A DNA stretch of 7,320 nucleotides from Bacteroidota bacterium (GTDB taxonomy: Bacteria > Bacteroidota > Bacteroidia > Bacteroidales > Cfx3-03), in NCBI GenBank assembly GCA_030706265.1, contig JAUZOX010000125.1, positions 1-7,320 of the forward strand, written 5' to 3'. The number at the start of each line of letters is the position of its first letter. The stretch's first letter is position 1. The notes under the pieces are model-generated. The model did no database searches and had not been told where the DNA came from. It worked only from the letters and a program-made list of their open reading frames with translations. A program made the position numbers and the translations under genes. Shown here in pieces: positions 1 through 4,956 of this stretch.

Positions 1-12
1 AAAAAACTTTCA

Positions 13-1509
13 ATGCTTTCAAATATTAAAGCCATCCTTAAGAATTCAGCTATCTACGGCTTTGGAAATCTATCCACCAAGCTCGCCGGTTTCATTCTCA
101 TTCCGATATATACTTCACATTTTTCGGTAGCCGAATTTGGTATTTTGAGTATGATGGAGGTGACGGCACAAGTCATCATTGCAGTTTTTGGGCTATCACT
201 TTATCAGGGCTTTTTTCGCTGGTATTGGGATAAAGGCATGGCCGGCCGGCAAAAGGGGCTGTTTTTTACGGTTACCATGATTTTAATCGGTGTCTCATTA
301 GTCACGGCTGCAATATTCTTCCCTTTGCTCAATACAATTTCCGTATGGTTTTTTCAAACAGCGGAATACAGTTATCTGCTTAAGATGATGCTTATTGCTT
401 CGCTGATGCAGATGGTGATGGTGATGCCGTCCACGTTACTCCGTCTGCAGGAAAAGGCGGTGTTGTATACAGCCACGAATTTGATTCAGCTTTCGGTAAA
501 TTTATTTTTCACGATTTTCTTTATCATTCATTTTCATCAAAAGGTCGAAGGCATCTATCATGCACAGATTATCGGGAGTGTAGTTTACTTTTTGGTTTTA
601 TTCCGGTTCATCATTAAAAACTCCGCATTTCGCTTTGAAACTAAGGTGCTGAAAGATATGCTTGTCTTTTGTTATCCTTTGATTCTTTCCGCCATCTCAG
701 GGGTGATTTTCAATGTTACCGATCGTTATTCTCTGAAGATATTGGGCGATTTACAAAATGTAGGTATTTATTCTTTGGGTTTTAAAATAACGAACACCTT
801 ATATGTGTTTGTCATCACATCGGTGATGTTTGCCATTCAACCCATGATTTATAAAAAAATGGATGCACCGGATAACAAACGGTTTTACTCAAAGCTGCTG
901 ACTTATCTGACTTTTGGCATCATGTTTTTCGTGTTGGGCGTCATGCTTTTCGGTAAGGAAATTATCAAGGTGCTGGCTCAGAAAACCGCTTATTGGGATG
1001 CTTATCAGATTATTCCCTTTTTGGCTTACGCCATCTTGTTCGGAATGTTTAAAGATATTGCCACAACCGGTTTAAACATCACCAAGAAAACAAAAATTAT
1101 TGCCATAACGGTTGCTTTTATGGCAGCGTTGAATATTGCATTGAATTTCGTCTTCATTCCTTTTCTGCATAACATGGGGGCAGCCCTTTCCAAGATGCTT
1201 TCTCAGATCGTCTTTTTTGTGATTATTTACAGAAGTTCACAGAAGGTGTATCCGATCCCATATGAAATAATGAAGTTGATGAAAATGCTGATTTTAGGAA
1301 TTGCCTTATATTTCTTATCCCTTCTTACCAACGATATGCAGCTCATATGGCGACTGACTATTAAAACAGCCATGATTGCATCGTTCCCCGTCATATTGTA
1401 TTTCATGAATTTTTATGAAAAGATAGAGCTGGAAACCATGTATGGAGGCTGGAATAAATGGCGCAACCTTTCCAGATTTAAAGAAAATCTAAAAACCATT
1501 CACTTCTAG
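13..1509 (+). CDS. Polysaccharide flippase-like membrane protein (Wzx/MATE-type, lipopolysaccharide biosynthesis protein family)
   Basis: This 498-residue protein is almost entirely hydrophobic, and I count about 14 possible membrane segments (roughly residues 13-35, 41-63, 84-105, 119-139, 152-174, 180-202, 218-236, 250-272, 297-318, 332-350, 362-382, 386-406, 421-438, 447-465). The N-terminus (NSAIYGFGNLSTKLAGF, then IPIYTSHFSVAEFG) is the recognisable opening of the polysaccharide biosynthesis/export family. Members flip lipid-linked oligosaccharide units across the inner membrane; the substrate here cannot be read from sequence. Length is normal for the family and there is no frameshift. 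The ATG at 13 is the first Met and fits the family N-terminus, but no in-frame stop lies upstream within the window, so the start is not fully proven. No Shine-Dalgarno precedes it (A-rich aaaaaactttca). No glycosyltransferase or other polysaccharide gene is adjacent in the window. Other MOP-superfamily transporters are less likely. Confidence 0.88.
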   Translation: MLSNIKAILKNSAIYGFGNLSTKLAGFILIPIYTSHFSVAEFGILSMMEVTAQVIIAVFGLSLYQGFFRWYWDKGMAGRQKGLFFTVTMILIGVSLVTAAIFFPLLNTISVWFFQTAEYSYLLKMMLIASLMQMVMVMPSTLLRLQEKAVLYTATNLIQLSVNLFFTIFFIIHFHQKVEGIYHAQIIGSVVYFLVLFRFIIKNSAFRFETKVLKDMLVFCYPLILSAISGVIFNVTDRYSLKILGDLQNVGIYSLGFKITNTLYVFVITSVMFAIQPMIYKKMDAPDNKRFYSKLLTYLTFGIMFFVLGVMLFGKEIIKVLAQKTAYWDAYQIIPFLAYAILFGMFKDIATTGLNITKKTKIIAITVAFMAALNIALNFVFIPFLHNMGAALSKMLSQIVFFVIIYRSSQKVYPIPYEIMKLMKMLILGIALYFLSLLTNDMQLIWRLTIKTAMIASFPVILYFMNFYEKIELETMYGGWNKWRNLSRFKENLKTIHF

Positions 1510-1585
1510 CTTTTGGGTACATTAAAACCCGATTTCAGAACACGGGCTGAGCAAACATTTCCTCTATTGGCGTTTGAAAATAAGC

Positions 1586-1616
1586 TTGATAATACAAAAT
1601 ATATTCTCTAATTTTG
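1586..1616 (+). promoter_or_regulatory. Bacteroidota-type promoter of rpsA
   Basis: A perfect -7 box TAATTTTG (consensus TAnnTTTG) lies at 1609-1616. A TTG -33 element lies at 1586-1588, separated by 20 bases, the spacing expected of the Bacteroidota housekeeping sigma factor. Transcription should start near 1621-1623, giving a leader of about 118 nt before the rpsA ATG. The promoter gives rpsA its own transcript, independent of the flippase gene upstream, for which no clear terminator is visible. Confidence 0.75.
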
Positions 1617-1621
1617 CACGC

Positions 1622-1739
1622 TATTTTTAACCGGTCTGATATGAGGAAAACTTGCGATTCCGGATTATGGGGCTGAAGAAAATAAAAATAAGTTTAACCC
1701 GAGTGTCCGCAAGCACTCTACAAAAAACAAATCACCATA
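1622..1739 (+). promoter_or_regulatory. rpsA 5' leader with hairpin and possible pseudoknot
   Basis: The stretch between the predicted transcription start and the rpsA ATG contains a short hairpin, GAGTG (1701-1705) with CACTC (1714-1718), enclosing the loop TCCGCAAG. Loop bases CGCAAG (1708-1713) are a perfect 6-base complement of CTTGCG at 1651-1656, so an H-type pseudoknot or an alternative long-range helix is possible. The last 21 bases before the ATG are A-rich and have no Shine-Dalgarno, as is usual in this phylum. S1 is known to repress its own mRNA in E. coli; that this leader does the same is inference. Confidence 0.35.
1641..1676 (+). other. Possible 11-codon upstream ORF in the rpsA leader
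   Basis: ATG at 1641 opens a short frame encoding MRKTCDSGLWG and ending in TGA at 1674-1676. It lies about 20 bases after the predicted transcription start and 63 bases before the rpsA ATG. There is no Shine-Dalgarno and nothing shows it is translated; an ORF this short can easily arise by chance. It is recorded because codons 4-6 contain the CTTGCG segment that can pair with the downstream hairpin loop, so its translation could affect leader folding. Confidence 0.15.
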
Positions 1740-3797
1740 ATGTCAATTGACGAAGTAAACATGGAAAATCCTGAAATTCAGGATGCTTCTGAAGAAACAA
1801 AAAATGTTGCTGATGAAACTCCTGCTGTTTCAGAAGAAACTGATGTTGAAACTCCAAAAGTTAGGGATGCTGTAGAAGAAGCTGAAATTGAAGCCGCAGA
1901 AAATCAAGCTACGGCAGAAGAAGCTAAAATAGAGGTTCCTGTTGATGCAGAAAAAGTAGTAGAAAAAGAAGTAAAACCGACTAATGAAGTTCCGGCAGAA
2001 TTTGATTGGAGCTCTCTTGGTAAAAAAGGTAGTAACTATTCAAAATCTGATCGTGAAAAGCTTGAAGGCTTATACGACAAGACCCTTAGTTCAATTGTTG
2101 AACACGAGGTGATTGATGGTAGTGTTGTTACTATGAACAATCGCGAGGTTGTGGTAAACATAGGTTTTAAATCTGACGGCGTTATTCCTCTTTCAGAACT
2201 CAGATACAATCCCAATATTAAAATTGGAGACAAGGTCGAAGTTTATGTAGAAAGCCAGGAAGACGCAAATGGTCAGCTTATCCTTTCTCACAAAAAAGCA
2301 CGTACGCTACGTGCATGGGAACGTGTAAACAATTCTTTCGACAAACAGGAAGTTGTTACCGGTTATGTAAAATGCCGTACCAAGGGTGGTCTTATCGTTG
2401 ATATCTTTGGAATTGAAGCATTTTTACCGGGTTCACAAATCGATGTTAAACCTATCCGTGACTACGATATTTTTGTCGACAAGGTTATGGAATTCAAGAT
2501 TGTTAAAATCAATCATGAATACAAGAATGTAGTTGTTTCACATAAGGCACTTATTGAAGACGAACTAGAACAACAAAAAGCTGAAATCATTGCTAAACTT
2601 GAAAAAGGTCAAATTCTCGAAGGTACCGTTAAGAACATCACTTCTTATGGTGTATTCGTTGACCTTGGCGGTGTTGACGGTTTAATCCATATTACCGACC
2701 TTTCATGGGGTCGGATCAATCATCCGGACGAGATAGTACAGCTTGATCAGAAAATCAAGGTTGTAATTCTCGACTTTGATGAAAACAAAAAACGTATTGC
2801 CCTTGGTCTAAAACAACTTACCTCTCATCCTTGGGATGCGCTTGACGAGAACCTGAAAGTAGGGGATACTGTTAAGGGTAAGGTTGTTGTGATTGCTGAT
2901 TATGGCGCATTTATTGAAATCGCTCCCGGCGTGGAAGGTTTGATCCATGTTTCTGAAATGTCATGGAGCCAGCATTTACGTTCGGCTCAGGACTTCCTGA
3001 AAGTTGGCGATGAAGTAGAAGCCGTTATCCTGACCCTTGATCGCGACGATCGGAAAATGTCATTGGGTATCAAACAACTCATACCCGATCCATGGGCTGA
3101 TATCAAAGAAAAATATCCTATCAACTCTCATCACAAGGCAGTCGTTCGCAACTTTACCAACTTCGGTATTTTTGTAGAACTCGAAGAAGGTGTAGATGGT
3201 CTGATCCATATCAGCGACTTAAGCTGGTCAAAGAAGATTAAACATCCTGCCGAATTCACCAAGATTGGAGAGGAAATTGAAGTTGTGGTTCTCGATGTTG
3301 ACATTGAAAACCGTCGTCTGAGTCTTGGACACAAACAACTCGAAGAAAATCCCTGGGATATATTTGAAGGCATATTCACACTCGGTTCTGTTCATAAAGG
3401 TACCATTACCAATGTTACCGACAAGGGTGGTATTGTTACACTTCCTTATGGCGTTGAAGGTTTTGCTCCGACCCGTCATCTGATGAAAGAAGATAATACA
3501 ACTGCTAAGGCAGAAGAAACTCTTGACTTTAAGGTGATCGAATTCTCGAAAGAGAACAAAAAGATCATCCTTTCACACAGTCGTCTCTTCCAGGATGCTG
3601 CTGCAGCCGAAAAGGCTAAAGAAGTTGCCCAGAAGGAATCGGCTGAACAGACCACCAAACGTGCCGTTAAGAAGATCAAGGAAAACATTGAACGCTCAAC
3701 TTTAGGCGATCTGGAAGCCCTGATCAACCTTAAATCGGATATGGAAAAATCAGAAAAGGAATCTGGTAAAGAATCCGGAAAGAAAAAAGAAGAATAA
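1740..3797 (+). CDS. rpsA: 30S ribosomal protein S1 (bS1), with long acidic N-terminal extension
   Basis: S1 binds mRNA on the 30S subunit and helps load it, which matters in a phylum that makes little use of Shine-Dalgarno pairing. The 685 residues hold six S1 (OB-fold) domains at about 121-185, 203-269, 289-358, 374-446, 460-533 and 548-614. Domains 3-5 carry the GxVxxxxxYGxFV...GVxGLIHxSxxSW signature. A charged Ala/Glu/Lys linker follows, then TLGDLEALINLK (654-665), typical of Bacteroidota S1. Residues 1-86 are a low-complexity acidic segment (28 Asp/Glu against 7 Lys/Arg over residues 1-88) preceding the FDW motif (88-90) at which I recall typical relatives beginning their conserved part; total length is therefore above the roughly 600 residues usual in the phylum. 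The ATG at 1740 follows an A-rich leader; Met8 (1761) is an alternative start and would leave most of the extension. Own promoter upstream, terminator downstream. Confidence 0.97.
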   Translation: MSIDEVNMENPEIQDASEETKNVADETPAVSEETDVETPKVRDAVEEAEIEAAENQATAEEAKIEVPVDAEKVVEKEVKPTNEVPAEFDWSSLGKKGSNYSKSDREKLEGLYDKTLSSIVEHEVIDGSVVTMNNREVVVNIGFKSDGVIPLSELRYNPNIKIGDKVEVYVESQEDANGQLILSHKKARTLRAWERVNNSFDKQEVVTGYVKCRTKGGLIVDIFGIEAFLPGSQIDVKPIRDYDIFVDKVMEFKIVKINHEYKNVVVSHKALIEDELEQQKAEIIAKLEKGQILEGTVKNITSYGVFVDLGGVDGLIHITDLSWGRINHPDEIVQLDQKIKVVILDFDENKKRIALGLKQLTSHPWDALDENLKVGDTVKGKVVVIADYGAFIEIAPGVEGLIHVSEMSWSQHLRSAQDFLKVGDEVEAVILTLDRDDRKMSLGIKQLIPDPWADIKEKYPINSHHKAVVRNFTNFGIFVELEEGVDGLIHISDLSWSKKIKHPAEFTKIGEEIEVVVLDVDIENRRLSLGHKQLEENPWDIFEGIFTLGSVHKGTITNVTDKGGIVTLPYGVEGFAPTRHLMKEDNTTAKAEETLDFKVIEFSKENKKIILSHSRLFQDAAAAEKAKEVAQKESAEQTTKRAVKKIKENIERSTLGDLEALINLKSDMEKSEKESGKESGKKKEE

Positions 3798-3819
3798 TCT
3801 TTTTTTCATGGAATAATTC

Positions 3820-3850
3820 AAAAAAGCTCTCCTTTCGGGAGAGCTTTTTT
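3820..3850 (+). terminator. Intrinsic terminator of rpsA
   Basis: A perfect stem pairs GCTCTCC (3826-3832) with GGAGAGC (3838-3844) around the loop TTTCG. It is extended by six A-T pairs (A 3820-3825 with T 3845-3850), and the T-tract follows the GC-rich stem directly. It lies 22 bases after the rpsA stop. The A-tract on the left arm would also supply a U-tract on the other strand, so it may work in both directions, though both flanking genes are on the plus strand. Its T-tract merges with the -33 element of the rnz promoter. Confidence 0.92.
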
Positions 3851-3880
3851 GTTATTAATAAAACCGATGTTGTACTTTTG
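3848..3880 (+). promoter_or_regulatory. Bacteroidota-type promoter of rnz
   Basis: A perfect -7 box TACTTTTG (TAnnTTTG) lies at 3873-3880 and a TTTG -33 element at 3848-3851, 21 bases apart. The -33 element uses the last Ts of the rpsA terminator. Transcription should begin near 3884-3888, only about 10-14 bases before the rnz ATG at 3898, so the mRNA leader is very short and the transcript close to leaderless. Confidence 0.7.
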
Positions 3881-3897
3881 TTTTAAATGTAACGCGA

Positions 3898-4830
3898 ATG
3901 AGTTTTTCTATCACCATATTGGGATGCAGTTCATCTATCCCCACAAATGACCGCAACCCTTCGGGACAGATTATCAATTATCATGATAAGTTATACTTAA
4001 TAGATTGTGCGGAAGGGACTCAATTGCAATTGCGCCGGTATGTCGGTCGTATACAGCGACTTCATGCTGTCTTTATCAGTCATTTGCATGGCGATCATTT
4101 CTTTGGACTGGTCGGATTGGTGTCGACACTTCACCTTTTAGGCCGGAATAAAGTACTTCATATTTATGGTCCCCAGGGACTGGAAGAAATCATACGGTTG
4201 CAGTTATCGTATACCCATACAGAGCTGATTTATGAACTGATCTTTCATTTAACCAATCCTGAGGTTTCGGAACTGATATTTGACGAAGGCGAACTGCAGG
4301 TAACCACGATTCCGCTTGATCACCGGATACCAACCCATGGATTTCTGTTCAGGGAGAAACCCGGATTGCGAAAAATTAAAAAGGAGATCGTATTAAGTGA
4401 AAAGATTCCTTATAGCGAATATGAAAATCTCAAGCTGGGCGCCGATTATATCACGGCTGACGGAACTGTGATCCCGAATTCTTCGCTGACCGTTTCACCG
4501 CCCATTCCCCGTTCTTATGCCTATTGCTCCGATACCCGTTACACCGAATCCATCATTCCGCTTATAAAGGATGTCGATATTCTTTACCATGAAGCCACTT
4601 TTTTAAAAGAGCTTAGTGAGCAAGCCACCTTAAAATATCATTCTACGGCAGAACAGGCAGCACAAATTGCTCTGTTGTCCGGTGCCAAAAAATTAATCAT
4701 CGGACATTATTCGGCCCGCTACGACGACCTCAATCCGTTGCTGGAGGAGGCAAAATCAATATTCCCGGAAACTGAGCTTGCTCAGGATGGCCTTACGATG
4801 ACAGTCAGAAAAAAGTTGGTAACCGAATGA
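3898..4830 (+). CDS. rnz: Ribonuclease Z (tRNA 3'-endonuclease, metallo-beta-lactamase fold)
   Basis: RNase Z cuts the 3' trailer from tRNA precursors next to the discriminator base, preparing tRNAs for CCA addition. The 310-residue protein has the length of the short bacterial form and a complete set of recognisable metal-site motifs: HLHGDH (residues 62-67, the HxHxDH zinc motif), DH in IPLDHRIPTHGF (His142), SDT (Asp212), the HEATF block from 231, YHST (His248) and IGH (His270). The N-terminus (ITILGCSSSIPTNDRNPSG, then LIDCAEGTQLQLRRY at 34-48) is also typical. The ATG at 3898 matches the family start; there is no Shine-Dalgarno, and an ATG-TAA lies 11 bases upstream. The gene lies 100 bases after rpsA with its own promoter. 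I recall rpsA-rnz adjacency in other Bacteroidales, but this was not checked. The protein is expected in the cytoplasm as a dimer. Confidence 0.96.
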   Translation: MSFSITILGCSSSIPTNDRNPSGQIINYHDKLYLIDCAEGTQLQLRRYVGRIQRLHAVFISHLHGDHFFGLVGLVSTLHLLGRNKVLHIYGPQGLEEIIRLQLSYTHTELIYELIFHLTNPEVSELIFDEGELQVTTIPLDHRIPTHGFLFREKPGLRKIKKEIVLSEKIPYSEYENLKLGADYITADGTVIPNSSLTVSPPIPRSYAYCSDTRYTESIIPLIKDVDILYHEATFLKELSEQATLKYHSTAEQAAQIALLSGAKKLIIGHYSARYDDLNPLLEEAKSIFPETELAQDGLTMTVRKKLVTE

Positions 4831-4920
4831 TCCGAAAGGAAACGAGCATGATTGAAGATCACCAACATGAATAAAAGTCTTCCATGCGAGTTCCATACGA
4901 CCTATTTAATACAAATTATT

Positions 4921-4955
4921 TTTCGGATGAAATTTTAAAAAGAGTCTATCCGGAA
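4921..4955. terminator. Weak inverted repeat in the convergent gap, possible shared terminator
   Basis: TTTCGGAT (4921-4928) can pair with ATCCGGAA (4948-4955): eight pairs including one wobble, with a 19-base loop. It lies between the convergent 3' ends of rnz and the minus-strand dehydrogenase gene. Loop size and the lack of a clean T-tract make it a poor intrinsic terminator. TTTCGGAT also pairs perfectly with ATCCGAAA at 4830-4837, which overlaps the rnz stop codon, so two alternative foldings exist. The rest of the 126-base gap shows nothing recognisable. Confidence 0.25.
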
Positions 4956-4956
4956 T

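Noticed and set aside
1515..1530. GGGT/ACCC inverted repeat after the flippase gene as a terminator
   Set aside because: Only four base pairs and no following T-tract.
2036..3727. Minus-strand open frames of 65-83 codons inside rpsA
   Set aside because: They lie wholly antisense to the highly conserved S1 domains, show no recognisable family and no promoter.
4848..4874. Eight-codon ORF (MIEDHQHE) after rnz, preceded by a purine-rich stretch
   Set aside because: Too short, no conservation evidence, and purine-rich Shine-Dalgarno-like sites mean little in this phylum.
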